A stretch of 46,442 nt of DNA from Anaeroplasma bactoclasticum (lineage in GTDB: Bacteria; Bacillota_I; Bacilli_A; ML615J-28; CAG-313), in the NCBI GenBank assembly GCA_023667245.1, contig JAMPAL010000010.1, positions 1 to 46,442 of the forward strand, written 5' to 3'. The notes under the pieces are model-generated. The model was given only the letters and a program-made list of their open reading frames with translations, had not been told where the DNA came from and did not search any database. Positions within the stretch are counted from its first letter, which is position 1. Each line of letters starts with the position of its first letter. Below, in pieces: positions 33,398-43,732 of this stretch. The position numbers and the translations under genes are program-made.

Positions 33398-35755
33398 ATG
33401 TATTCATATGAGTGGGATGAAGAAACAGGTGGTATATTGTTAAATAGCACTCCATTGCAAATGAGCAAGGAACCAAGACCCGTTTATTATAAAGAATTGG
33501 ACATATTAGGTTTTGATAAATATTGGAAATACGATAAGGATGATTCTTATCCGTATATGTGGGCAGAGGCGAACAACTATTTCTATAGAGGAAGACTTGT
33601 TGGAAAAACAAGAGGTGGTACAATGTGTACCGCTCCAGAAATAATAATTGTTGAAGATCCTGAGCCAAACGGTGCAAAATTACAATTCGTTGATGTTAAT
33701 AAAATGGTTGAAAAAAATAGAACTATTATTGATCAACTAGCACAACACACAATTAAGAAGACATATTCATATTATTTAAATTATCAAAATAAAGTTGACG
33801 TATTCTATGTTGCTTTTAGTGGTGGAAAAGATAGTGTTGTAGCGTTGGATATTGTTCAAAGGACTTTGCCACACAACGAATTCCTTGTTTTGTTTGGCGA
33901 TACAGGTATGGAATTTTCAGATACCTATGATACGGCAAAAATAATTGAAAAACAATGTGAGCAAAATGGAATTAAGTTTCTAACCGCAAAATCAAATTTA
34001 GATCCAACTGATACATGGAGGATGTTCGGTCCGCCAGCTCAAAGGATGCGTTGGTGTTGTAGTGTTCATAAATCTACTCCTCAAATATTGGAACTCCGCA
34101 GATATTTACATAATGATAAATTTAAGGGAATGGCATTCACTGGTGTAAGAGCCGATGAAAGCGAAGCCAGAAGTGAGTATGAAGAAGTAAATAACGGAGA
34201 AAAGGTTAAAGGACAATATAGTTGTCATCCAATATTGGAATGGAACTCCGCTGAATTATTCTTGTATATATATCAAAATAATCTTTATTTGAATAAGGCG
34301 TATAAAAAAGGAAATAGCAGAGCGGGATGCCTAATATGTCCTCTTGCTGGACAAAAGAATTCATATATTAAGAGTGTTTGTTATAATAAATCGATTTGTG
34401 GTGAAAATACAACAAAAACATTTAATGATATTATATTAGAAACAACATCAAAAACATTATCGTCGCAAAATTCGATTGAAGAATTTATGAACATAGGTGG
34501 CTGGAAAGCAAGAAGGAGTGGACGTGAATTAAATATTGCAAAAGATATTTATTCTGACGAGATAAAAAATGGTGTATTGACAATTACAATTAAAAAAAAT
34601 GATAAGAGTTGGAAGGAATGGATAAAGACCATTGGTAAAATCATTTCAATTTCTGATACAGATGTGAAGATAGAATTCCAAGATAAAATATACATTGTTG
34701 ATGTTAAGTATGATTTTGATAAAACTAGTTTCGTTGTTGATTTAGCATCTAACACAAGAAATGATATCTACTTTTGTTCATACCTTAAAATTGTTGCGAG
34801 AAAATCATGCTATTGTATAGGATGTCGAGTTTGCGAAGCAAATTGTCCCAATGGATTTATTTCGTTTAAGAATGGACAAGTGTTTGTTGATGATAAATGC
34901 GTGAAATGTAAAAAATGTTATGAGGTTGATTATGGTTGCCTAGTTGCTAATTCATTAAAATTACCAAAAGGAGAAAAGAAAATGGGGAGCATTGATAGAT
35001 ATACAAATTTAGGAGTTGAATATGATTGGATTAAAGAGTATTTTGAAAAAAAAGATTCCTTTTGGGAAAATCATAATTTAGGAAGCAAAAAAATTGATGT
35101 ATTTAAGAACTTTTTAAAGGATTCTGGTGTAAGTGAAAAAAACGTAATGACAAAGTTTGGTTACCTTGTTGCCAATTTGGGGGCAGAGAGTGCTACATCA
35201 TGGGGATTAATGTTATCAAATTTGGCATACACTCCTGAGTTTAATTGGTGGATTAAAAATATAGAATTAAATTCGTATGTAGATTCAACGCTTATTATCA
35301 ATATGCTTGATTCGAATTTGACTGGAAATACCAAAGACCATGTAGCGAGTGCGTTTAAAAACATATTTATTTCCAACAAACCCTTATCAGAAGAAATTGG
35401 GTTGGGAGTTTGTGATTATGAGATAAAAAACGGAAAGAGAAAATTAAATAGTATTATGAGAAGAAGTTGGATTGATCCCGATCCCAAAGTAATATTGTAT
35501 TCCCTTTATAAATTTGCGGAAAACTGTGGAAATTACTATCAATTTTCATTGACCAGATTATTAAATCACTCTATTGAAAGTGATGGAATAAGTCCGACAG
35601 AGATTTTTGGTTTAAACAGAGAAACAATGGAGAAAGTATTACAAGGATTGGCCATTAACTATCCCGAATACATTTCGGTTTCTTTTACATTGGATTTAGA
35701 TAATATTAATCTAAGGAACGACAAAACATCTGATGATGTTCTTGAAATATTCTAA
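33398..35755 (+). CDS. brxP: BrxP: PAPS reductase/DndC-like enzyme fused to ferredoxin and C-terminal domain
   Basis: The 785-residue protein defines type 4 BREX. Residues 135-320 are an adenine-nucleotide alpha-hydrolase domain of the PAPS-reductase/DndC type. The PP-loop is SGGKDS (141-146), followed by DTGMEFSDTY and cysteines C220, C221, C311 and C314 (RMRWCCSVHK, GCLICPL) that could hold an iron-sulfur cluster. Residues 471-514 are a two-cluster ferredoxin domain (C473, C476, C479, C483 and C501, C504, C507, C514). Residues 530-785 resemble the DUF4007 domain known from phosphorothioation loci (ending region DPDPKVILYSLYKFAENCG), an assignment from pattern only. A DndC-like role, activating or transferring sulfur to DNA, is inferred. 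AAGGAGGTG precedes the start. Confidence 0.85.
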   Translation: MYSYEWDEETGGILLNSTPLQMSKEPRPVYYKELDILGFDKYWKYDKDDSYPYMWAEANNYFYRGRLVGKTRGGTMCTAPEIIIVEDPEPNGAKLQFVDVNKMVEKNRTIIDQLAQHTIKKTYSYYLNYQNKVDVFYVAFSGGKDSVVALDIVQRTLPHNEFLVLFGDTGMEFSDTYDTAKIIEKQCEQNGIKFLTAKSNLDPTDTWRMFGPPAQRMRWCCSVHKSTPQILELRRYLHNDKFKGMAFTGVRADESEARSEYEEVNNGEKVKGQYSCHPILEWNSAELFLYIYQNNLYLNKAYKKGNSRAGCLICPLAGQKNSYIKSVCYNKSICGENTTKTFNDIILETTSKTLSSQNSIEEFMNIGGWKARRSGRELNIAKDIYSDEIKNGVLTITIKKNDKSWKEWIKTIGKIISISDTDVKIEFQDKIYIVDVKYDFDKTSFVVDLASNTRNDIYFCSYLKIVARKSCYCIGCRVCEANCPNGFISFKNGQVFVDDKCVKCKKCYEVDYGCLVANSLKLPKGEKKMGSIDRYTNLGVEYDWIKEYFEKKDSFWENHNLGSKKIDVFKNFLKDSGVSEKNVMTKFGYLVANLGAESATSWGLMLSNLAYTPEFNWWIKNIELNSYVDSTLIINMLDSNLTGNTKDHVASAFKNIFISNKPLSEEIGLGVCDYEIKNGKRKLNSIMRRSWIDPDPKVILYSLYKFAENCGNYYQFSLTRLLNHSIESDGISPTEIFGLNRETMEKVLQGLAINYPEYISVSFTLDLDNINLRNDKTSDDVLEIF

Positions 35756-35764
35756 GGGGGGGGG
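35756..35764 (+). repeat. Nine-G homopolymer at the brxC ribosome-binding site
   Basis: Nine consecutive G follow directly after the brxP stop codon and form the Shine-Dalgarno region of brxC, whose ATG is 8 bases further on after GAGAAAAAAA-type sequence. Such a run is very rare in this AT-rich DNA and is prone to slippage. Confidence 0.9.
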
Positions 35765-35772
35765 AGAAAAAA

Positions 35773-38700
35773 ATGAATTCTAAAAAATATAGAAACTATT
35801 TTCAAATTAATGAAAGTTATTTCCCTGCAGTTAATGAAGATGTCATTAAAACACAACCTAATCATTGGAAGACATACTACCCACATGAAACTTTCATGAA
35901 ACTTTTAGAAAATACTATTAGTGTTTTAACTAGAAGACAAAAGTTATCCATATGGGTTGAAGGTGCGTATGGTACTGGTAAATCCCACGCTGTTTTGACA
36001 TTGAAGAAACTCTTGGATTGTTCTAATGAAGAATTGAAAGAGTATTTTGATAATTATAAATCTGTTTTCAAAAATAATGATTTGTATAATGAATTTTATA
36101 ATATTAAGAACCAATCAAAAAAAGTATTAACAGTACATAGATATGGCTCATCAAACGTTAGAAATGATAATATTATGGTTAACATTGTACAAGAAAGTAT
36201 TATCAAAGGATTGGAAAGCAATGGCTATGAATATAAAGGACAAGTAGGTATTAGGCAAGCAATGATAAATTGGCTTATCAATAAGTCTAATCGTCAATAC
36301 TTTAACAATATAGTGCAAGAAGAGTATAGAATCTTGTTTAGTGGAGCAAGTGCAGACACTATTCTTGAGCAATTAAAATCTTTAACAGATGAAGATGCAA
36401 TTCAAACACTTACAGAAAAAATTTCTCTTGTTGGTGAAGAAAAAGGAATTAAGCCATTTGTTCTTCAAAAAGAAGATTTGAGAAGCTGGATTATTGATGT
36501 TATTGATAAAAATAATCTTAAAGCAATTTTCTTTATTTGGGATGAATTTTCTGATTACTTCAGTCTAAATAAAGGTGATTTGTCTGGCTTCCAATATTTA
36601 GCTGAGTTGAGCGAAACATACCCTTTCTATCTTACAATAGTTACCCATAAGTCAGACATTTTCTTTGAAAATTCGAAAAATGATTTGAGAACAAAAATAA
36701 ATGGTCGTTTTATTGCCCCGCATTGTTCAATCGAATTGCCAGACAATATGGCATTTATTTTAACTGGGCACGCTATGCAAAAAAAGACCGACCTACAAAT
36801 TAGAAAAGAGTGGGATGAAATAGTAGATGCTCTTTATGATGTAACACATGACTCTAGAAAAGAGGTAATGACAACCGCTAAAATTGGTGAAAAAGAATTA
36901 AAGGGTGTATTGCCAATTCATCCATATGCTGCATTGGTTTTGAAACATATTGCAGTAGCCTTTGACTCTAACCAAAGAAGTATGTTTGACTTTATCAAAA
37001 ACGATAGAGGAGAAGAAATAAAAGGTTTCCAATGGTTTATTGATAATTATGGACCAGACGATGATGATGAAGCATTGCTTACAGTTGATTTGTTATGGGA
37101 TTTCTTCTATGAAAAGGGTAGAGATCAACTAGCTCCTCAAACAAGAATGGTGCTTGATGTTTATGGTAGAGTGGAATCACATAATTTAAATAACAAACAA
37201 AAGCGAGTATTAAAGACTATTCTTTTGCTTCAAGCAATTAATGAAAAAGTTGGTGATACTGTTTCTTTGTTTGTACCTAATAAGAAGAATTTAGCACTTG
37301 CTTTTGAAGGTACCGACATTTCACCAAGCAATGCAAGTTCTTTCGCAGATAGTCTTATCAAAGAACAAATTATATTTGAAAGACCTATGGGCGGTGGAGC
37401 ATTTAAGTATTCTGCCTTAGTTTCTAATGGAAATCTTGAGGAAATTAGTAAAGAAAAAGAAAGACTAACAAGAGAAAGTAGAACAGATAAGTTAATTGAA
37501 GAAGGCGAATTTGTAAACGATTTTAAATTGCCACGTAATTTAGAAATTAGATTTATACTAAGACATCTCACATACGAAAACATAAAGATGGAATTATCAA
37601 AAATAATTGCCGACTCTTCAAACCATCCTTCTAGATTATATGCTATCTACACATTTGCAAGAAATGAAGAAGAGTGTATACGTATAAGACAAGAAATTAG
37701 AAGAACCTTAGATTCTGGTTTCGAGAAAGCTATATTTATTGATTATTCTAGCAACTATTTAAGTTCTGATTTGTTCAATCAATATATTGAAAATATGGCA
37801 AACTGTAATTATCAAAAAGGCAAGGATCAAGGACAAGCAAGAACATACGATAAGAATGCAAAGGAAGCCATTAGAAGATGGAAACTTTCAATTAGAAATA
37901 ATTCTTGCAGAGTGTATACTTCTTTCGATTTGGATGGTACTATTTGTAATTCCGAATCCGAAATTCACTATGCAGTAAAATCTTTTGACAAAGAACATTT
38001 TCCTAATGCATTAGAAACACATGTAAATGTTATTGATAACATGTATGCTTCAAATGCATTGAAACAAGGTGCGGAATGTGGTTTGACAGGTGAAATCAAA
38101 GGAACATATAAATCTGCCAACGAAAATACTAAACTAGAAAAACAATTTTCCGGTGTTTGGAATGTCGAAAATTATTGGACTGTTAGGCCAAATGAATTGG
38201 TTTCTAAAGTTAAAAACAAGGTAGAAGAGATAATAAAAAGCAATTTTGATAAGAAGACAAGAGTTTCTATTGGAGATGTCTATGATGCTCTTATTGATTC
38301 TCCGTTTGGATTTTTACCTTGTAATTTAACTGCATTTATAATGGGCTATGTTCTGAGAGATTATGCGAATGACGCATACAATTGGACAGATGATTTAACA
38401 ACTGTTCCTATGTCTATAGAAAAAATGAAGGAGATGATTGAGGAAATAATCAAGCAACAGCAAACTCCTTCAAATAAGTATAGAACAAAATACATAGTTG
38501 AAATGTCGCCAGACCAAAGAGAATTTAATAAATCAACGGCTTTTGCTTTTGAAATAGATGAAGCATTATGTACATCAGTTGAAAATACAAGAACAAGAGT
38601 TCGTTCAAAAATGAATTCGTTTAAATTTCCTATATGGACATTAAAATATTGTGAATTTTCTTCAATTAGTCTAAGAGAAAAAGTTGAACAGCTTATTGAT

Positions 38701-39972
38701 CTATATGTTGAACTTGCAAACAACTCTACTTCTGTCAGAACAGAAACGGACATTGCTCTTGACATAGGTAGATTGTATCGTGAAAACAATAAACTAAATG
38801 TTGACATTAAGGGTTTACTGACAAAAGATAAGTGTGTTGAAGGAATGCATAATTATCTTAAATCATATGAAGGTGGTAAATTAATTAGATTAGCAAGTCA
38901 ATTAAATGATTCAGGTTCTTATATCAATGAGATTAATAAGAAGTTTAGTGAAGCATCAAATTGGGTATGGAATAAGAAAACTGTTGATGAGAAAATCGAT
39001 GAAACCATTGTTGAATATGAAATTGTTTGCGAGAGTAATAGTTTTATTACAAAAACGGTAACATATCTTGATTGTATTTCTGAATGGAAAAAGAAATGTG
39101 AAATGTTTAAGGTTGCTTTCCAAGCCGTAAAAAATGATGTTAAAGATTTGCGTGACTTTTTGGAAATTTTATATCAACTTAAGAAAAATGGTTACATTTA
39201 TGACAATTCAAAGAAAGATTTTTTAGAATGCTTGAAATCAAAGAAAGAACAATTTAAAAATTTCTGCGAAAATCAAATCACGATTTTATTTCAAACAGAA
39301 AGATTTTATTTAGATGGTTTATCTGATGAAGATGTTAACTCAATTTCCACAAAATTATATGATGTATTTGCAATGGAAAATAGTGAATATCAAAGACGCC
39401 TAGAAGCTGAAGTAAGTGATTACAAAGCTAATATGTCTAAATATCAACTTATTGAATTATGGAAAAAAAGAACATTTACAGAATCCCCAATGGAATGGTC
39501 CGAGAAGTATTCCATGCCAATATTATGTATAATACCTGCTTTAGAGCAAGATGAGGCTCGAAGTGTATTTGACACAATTAATAGTCAAGCTAATGACAAG
39601 AACAGAATAGATTATGCAATTGATTATCTTGAAAAATTCCCTTATTTCGATGACTTGAATTCTGAATTAGCAAGAAATAATGCATTTAAGAAATTCATCC
39701 TAAAATCATACTCAACGATGTTAGATGATATTTTAGAAGTTAAAAAAACTATTAGAGGTAAAGTGTCCATTCATCCATATCATTGGCTAGAAAATTCAGC
39801 TATTAATGATTTAATAAAGAATCTTGCATTCCAAAAATATAATAATGGAGGCAATTCTAAGGTGTACATGGTTATAGATTCAATGTCGCCTGATGAATTA
39901 AAGAAATACTTGAAGAACCTTGTAAGAGAAAATATGATTGTTGGTATTGAAATAATTAACAATCAAAAGTAA
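35773..39972 (+). CDS. brxC: BrxC-like large P-loop ATPase
   Basis: The 1399-residue protein has Walker A GAYGTGKSH at residues 64-72 and Walker B AIFFIWDEFSDYF at 251-263, the arrangement of BrxC/PglY ATPases. The remainder is long, helical and charged with no second enzymatic motif. BrxC is an essential core component of all BREX types and is thought to act with PglZ on DNA. Length is a little above the usual 1200. The ribosome site is a run of G. pglZ follows after 11 bases. Confidence 0.88.
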   Translation: MNSKKYRNYFQINESYFPAVNEDVIKTQPNHWKTYYPHETFMKLLENTISVLTRRQKLSIWVEGAYGTGKSHAVLTLKKLLDCSNEELKEYFDNYKSVFKNNDLYNEFYNIKNQSKKVLTVHRYGSSNVRNDNIMVNIVQESIIKGLESNGYEYKGQVGIRQAMINWLINKSNRQYFNNIVQEEYRILFSGASADTILEQLKSLTDEDAIQTLTEKISLVGEEKGIKPFVLQKEDLRSWIIDVIDKNNLKAIFFIWDEFSDYFSLNKGDLSGFQYLAELSETYPFYLTIVTHKSDIFFENSKNDLRTKINGRFIAPHCSIELPDNMAFILTGHAMQKKTDLQIRKEWDEIVDALYDVTHDSRKEVMTTAKIGEKELKGVLPIHPYAALVLKHIAVAFDSNQRSMFDFIKNDRGEEIKGFQWFIDNYGPDDDDEALLTVDLLWDFFYEKGRDQLAPQTRMVLDVYGRVESHNLNNKQKRVLKTILLLQAINEKVGDTVSLFVPNKKNLALAFEGTDISPSNASSFADSLIKEQIIFERPMGGGAFKYSALVSNGNLEEISKEKERLTRESRTDKLIEEGEFVNDFKLPRNLEIRFILRHLTYENIKMELSKIIADSSNHPSRLYAIYTFARNEEECIRIRQEIRRTLDSGFEKAIFIDYSSNYLSSDLFNQYIENMANCNYQKGKDQGQARTYDKNAKEAIRRWKLSIRNNSCRVYTSFDLDGTICNSESEIHYAVKSFDKEHFPNALETHVNVIDNMYASNALKQGAECGLTGEIKGTYKSANENTKLEKQFSGVWNVENYWTVRPNELVSKVKNKVEEIIKSNFDKKTRVSIGDVYDALIDSPFGFLPCNLTAFIMGYVLRDYANDAYNWTDDLTTVPMSIEKMKEMIEEIIKQQQTPSNKYRTKYIVEMSPDQREFNKSTAFAFEIDEALCTSVENTRTRVRSKMNSFKFPIWTLKYCEFSSISLREKVEQLIDLYVELANNSTSVRTETDIALDIGRLYRENNKLNVDIKGLLTKDKCVEGMHNYLKSYEGGKLIRLASQLNDSGSYINEINKKFSEASNWVWNKKTVDEKIDETIVEYEIVCESNSFITKTVTYLDCISEWKKKCEMFKVAFQAVKNDVKDLRDFLEILYQLKKNGYIYDNSKKDFLECLKSKKEQFKNFCENQITILFQTERFYLDGLSDEDVNSISTKLYDVFAMENSEYQRRLEAEVSDYKANMSKYQLIELWKKRTFTESPMEWSEKYSMPILCIIPALEQDEARSVFDTINSQANDKNRIDYAIDYLEKFPYFDDLNSELARNNAFKKFILKSYSTMLDDILEVKKTIRGKVSIHPYHWLENSAINDLIKNLAFQKYNNGGNSKVYMVIDSMSPDELKKYLKNLVRENMIVGIEIINNQK

Positions 39973-39983
39973 GGAGTTACAGC

Positions 39984-42245
39984 ATGCATGAACGTTTGAA
40001 AAACAAAATTAATTCATTCATAGATAGTAATGATAATAGACCACTTATTATTGATGTTTCCAATGTTGAAGAGCGGGATAATTTGCTTCAAGATTTTTTT
40101 GCTACCCCCAGAAAGAGCATTTTTGAACTTGTAAAGAGTGAATGTGAGTTGCCTGAAATTTCAAGTTTGTATGAGTATATGTCTAATTGTAAAGAAAAAA
40201 CTGTTATTCTTACTGATTTGGGAACTTATTTTAAATTATTGGGACAGGATTCATTACAACAAAACATCCATGCCTTATTGGAAAAATCTTTTGCGACAAA
40301 GTTTATTATTCTTACTTTACAATGTGGACAATACCTTAATGAGAAAAATCCTAAAAACGCATCAAAAATAGTTGTGAGTGAGAATCAAAATTATTCAAGT
40401 ACACCCGCGATTGTATTTGTTAATAATGAATATAAGCAATATGTTCGTGCAGAAAATGGTTTAAATGTTGCTTTGCGAAATGTTGAAAGAAATACTGGAG
40501 TCAAAATCTATGTGCTGACAAGTTATAAGAAAAAGGATTTTAAATCACCATTGTTTAACATAGAAGAATGCAAAGATGCATTTGAATTATTATGCTTAAG
40601 AGATTTAAAGGTTAAGAAGTTAAAATCTCAATATGGGACAAAAGCTGAGTGGTCAACATTATTAAATAAACTTCAAAACGATTCAGTTGAGGAAACAATT
40701 AAGGAGTTTATTATTACAAAAAATTTCATCAAAAATATTGAAGAATGGAACAATAAAACACCATTTGAAAAGTGGCTTTTATTTATTTATTCCAAACTAA
40801 ATAATATTAAAACCGAAAATTGGGCAGTGAATTATGCTATTGCTAAGGCAAACAAATATAATGAATTTTTAAGATTAATTTATGACTCACTTCTTGAAAT
40901 CAACTATAAGGAAGAAGACTTTTGGAGCAAATATGAACAAAGAAAGCAAATCCTAAAGAAAATAGGTGATGATTCAATTATTTATGACTATTGTAATTTT
41001 ATTGGCTATAAAAAGGAAGATGCAATATATTATTTAACTGACAATACCGATCGAGAAAAAAATTTAATTATTAAGATAATCGATTCCTATTATCAATCAT
41101 TTAGTAAGAATAAATTATTGAGTGTCCTTAAGTGTGTTTACCCGGACTTGTATGCATATCTTTGTAATTATAACATGGGAGATGAATTACTTAATAGTTA
41201 TTTTAATGAATACAAGTATTTGAAAATAATCAATCATCTTACTCCAGAATTCAAAGCTATTGTTGACAAAGAAGCGTGTGAAAGAAATTACAAAAGAATT
41301 TTAATGTATAGATCTGAAAAATTAGATGAAATATCGTTTGATGATGCTATTGTTTATTTTATAGATGCTTTAGGCGTTGAATTTTTGAGTTATATTGAAC
41401 GAAAATGTGTAGAAAAGGGGTTGGCAGTAAATGTTCATGTCGCTAAAGCAAACCTTCCAACTCTTACCTATAAAAACACTGAATTTAGAGAGTTCTTCAG
41501 TAAGAAAAAAGTTGAAGTTAAAGATGAAAAAGAGCTTGATAGTTTAATTCATGACGGAAAGAATGATTTTGATTTCGATAAGAATAAATTGCCGATACAC
41601 ATAATTGAAGAATTTAAAATAATTGACAACTGTATTTCAAGCATAAATGCCAAATTAAAATCATATTCATATGAGAAGGCTGTAATCGTTTCTGATCACG
41701 GAGCAACTCGTCTTGCTATTTTGAATACAGAAATGATTAAAATTGATGTAGAATCACCAGGCGAGCATGGTGGTAGAGTATGTAAGGTTATCCCAAATAT
41801 GGAAATTATTCCAAATGCAATTTATGAAAATGACGTGTGTATTTTAGGCGATTATAATGCATTTAAAGGAGGCAGAGTTGGTAAGGTAGAAATGCATGGT
41901 GGGGCTACACTTGAAGAGGTAGTTGTTCCAATTATCGAGATATCTCGTAAAGAGGCTAACGTTGAGATAAGAGTTATTACCGAAGTAATTAAGGTAAGTT
42001 ATAAGACAATAGCGGTACTTAAATTCTACTCTAGTAGTAAACTAAGCAATGTAACTGTTCATGTTAATGGTGCATCATATTCTGCAGAGTCAACTGATGG
42101 ATTTAATTTTCTTTCAGAACTCATAGATTTAAAAAGAAGTGGTAACTATAGTTTTGAGGTGTGGGCGAACAATAAACTTGTCTCAACTAATAACAACTTC
42201 AAAATTGAAAAAGAGTCTGCAAAGACTAATAACTTGTGGGAGTGA
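39984..42245 (+). CDS. pglZ: PglZ-domain protein (BrxZ)
   Basis: The 753-residue protein carries a PglZ domain of the alkaline phosphatase superfamily in its C-terminal half. D461 lies in FIDALGVEF, threonines at 493-495 in LPTLTY occupy the nucleophile region, D571-H572 in IVSDHGATRL, and HGG lies at about 595 (GEHGGRV) and about 638 (MHGGATLEEVVVP). These are the predicted metal ligands. The N-terminal half is helical and unassigned. PglZ is the hallmark gene of BREX. AAGGAG precedes the ATG. The end region (GTGGGAGTGA) also provides the ribosome site for brxL. Confidence 0.9.
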   Translation: MHERLKNKINSFIDSNDNRPLIIDVSNVEERDNLLQDFFATPRKSIFELVKSECELPEISSLYEYMSNCKEKTVILTDLGTYFKLLGQDSLQQNIHALLEKSFATKFIILTLQCGQYLNEKNPKNASKIVVSENQNYSSTPAIVFVNNEYKQYVRAENGLNVALRNVERNTGVKIYVLTSYKKKDFKSPLFNIEECKDAFELLCLRDLKVKKLKSQYGTKAEWSTLLNKLQNDSVEETIKEFIITKNFIKNIEEWNNKTPFEKWLLFIYSKLNNIKTENWAVNYAIAKANKYNEFLRLIYDSLLEINYKEEDFWSKYEQRKQILKKIGDDSIIYDYCNFIGYKKEDAIYYLTDNTDREKNLIIKIIDSYYQSFSKNKLLSVLKCVYPDLYAYLCNYNMGDELLNSYFNEYKYLKIINHLTPEFKAIVDKEACERNYKRILMYRSEKLDEISFDDAIVYFIDALGVEFLSYIERKCVEKGLAVNVHVAKANLPTLTYKNTEFREFFSKKKVEVKDEKELDSLIHDGKNDFDFDKNKLPIHIIEEFKIIDNCISSINAKLKSYSYEKAVIVSDHGATRLAILNTEMIKIDVESPGEHGGRVCKVIPNMEIIPNAIYENDVCILGDYNAFKGGRVGKVEMHGGATLEEVVVPIIEISRKEANVEIRVITEVIKVSYKTIAVLKFYSSSKLSNVTVHVNGASYSAESTDGFNFLSELIDLKRSGNYSFEVWANNKLVSTNNNFKIEKESAKTNNLWE

Positions 42246-42250
42246 TAAAT

Positions 42251-43729
42251 ATGATAGATAAATTAAAAGAATATTTTGATGAGATGGTTGTTTATAAAGA
42301 CATCAAAAATACAAGTTTTTTTACCAATTTGAATTTGCCATCTTTCTTAAGAGATTATTTACTTAAAATTTTTCAAGATGATAATGGAGAAATTGATTAT
42401 GAGGGAATGGATAAATTTATAAAAGAAAGAATACCCAGAAAAGAAGAATGGATTGGCATTAAAGAAAGAATTGTAATTGGTGGAGAAAGAGTCAAATTTT
42501 TGACTAGAATATCTGTTGATATTGATGTTGCTACACAAGCCATATCTTTTTCGCTTCCAGATTTTGGTTTAACAAACAAGGAAACAATTATAGAACCTCA
42601 TATTTGGCAAGATTTAAAGAATGAGCTTATTAGTGCAAGAGATGTTTGGGGTATTGTCGAATTAGGATACAAATATCCAGATAATTATGACATTGAGTTT
42701 ACTGGCAAAAACTTTAACAAAGCGAAATATAAAGAAAAAGGGAAAATCAAGCTTTGCTCATTTAAGAATTTCTGTCCATATTCAATTGATATTGATTATT
42801 ACAAAGATATAAGAAATGAATTTGATGTACATGAATGGATTGATTTGATTTTGGGTGCGGTTGATTATAATGCTCATGGATATGAAAGCGAGCATCAAAA
42901 GTTAGCTGTTTTAACAAGATTGCTTCCTTTTATAGAAAAAAGGCTTAATATCATTGAATTAGCACCTAAAGGTACAGGTAAATCTTATTTGTTTGGACAT
43001 GTTAGTAAGTATGGTACATTAGTTGATGGCGGAAAAGTATCACGTTCAAAAATGTTTTATGATGCTGCTTCTCGTAAGTATGGATTTATTCAAGGGAATG
43101 ATTTTGTAGCTATTGATGAAATAAAACTTGTAAAGTTTAATGATGATAACGAGATGCGTTCAATTCTTCAAGGGTACATGGAATATGGTTCTTTTAACTG
43201 TAATGGCTTTGAAGGTGAAGCTGATGCTGGTATTGTTTTTTTAGGTAATATATCGCAGGAGTATATGGATGAATATCAATATATGCTTAATGAATTGCCA
43301 AATTTATTTCAAGAAACAGCATTGTTAGATCGTATTCATGGTTTCATAAAAGGATGGGATATTCCAAGAATGAATGACGACTTGAAATTAACAGGTTGGG
43401 CGTTGAATTCCGAATATTTTTGTTCAATAATGCATTTGTTAAGGGATGATACTTCATATAGAACAATTGTTGATAGGCTAATTGAGGTTCCAGAAAAAGC
43501 TGATACTAGAGATACTGAGGCCGTAAAAAGAATCGCAACAGCATATTTAAAATTGTTATTTCCGAATGTCAGAAAAACGACAGATATTAATATAAAAGAT
43601 TTTAAGAACTATTGTCTTAAGCCTGCAATGAAGATGAGAGAAATAGTTAGAATGCAACAAATTTATCTTGATAAAGAGTATAAAGGAAAAGACATACCTG
43701 ACTTTAAAATTGTTGCAAACGAGGAGTGA
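42251..43729 (+). CDS. brxL: BrxL-like AAA+ protein, short form without protease domain
   Basis: The 492-residue protein has Walker A APKGTGKSY (238-246), Walker B FVAIDE (285-290), sensor GNIS (332-335) and an arginine at 361 (LLDRIHGF), matching the AAA+ core of BrxL. BrxL of type 1 BREX is longer and has a Lon-like C-terminal domain; no Ser-Lys protease dyad region is seen here and the protein ends about 130 residues after the AAA+ core. The ATG at 42251 has GGGAGTGA upstream within the end of pglZ. BrxL has been shown in type 1 systems to form DNA-binding ring assemblies; the same is inferred here. Confidence 0.87.
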   Translation: MIDKLKEYFDEMVVYKDIKNTSFFTNLNLPSFLRDYLLKIFQDDNGEIDYEGMDKFIKERIPRKEEWIGIKERIVIGGERVKFLTRISVDIDVATQAISFSLPDFGLTNKETIIEPHIWQDLKNELISARDVWGIVELGYKYPDNYDIEFTGKNFNKAKYKEKGKIKLCSFKNFCPYSIDIDYYKDIRNEFDVHEWIDLILGAVDYNAHGYESEHQKLAVLTRLLPFIEKRLNIIELAPKGTGKSYLFGHVSKYGTLVDGGKVSRSKMFYDAASRKYGFIQGNDFVAIDEIKLVKFNDDNEMRSILQGYMEYGSFNCNGFEGEADAGIVFLGNISQEYMDEYQYMLNELPNLFQETALLDRIHGFIKGWDIPRMNDDLKLTGWALNSEYFCSIMHLLRDDTSYRTIVDRLIEVPEKADTRDTEAVKRIATAYLKLLFPNVRKTTDINIKDFKNYCLKPAMKMREIVRMQQIYLDKEYKGKDIPDFKIVANEE

Positions 43730-43732
43730 ATT

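Noticed and set aside
33398-35755. Assimilatory sulfate reduction enzyme (CysH)
   Set aside because: There are no cysD, cysN, cysC or sulfite reductase genes nearby. The fusion, the length and the brxC-pglZ-brxL neighbours point to BREX type 4.
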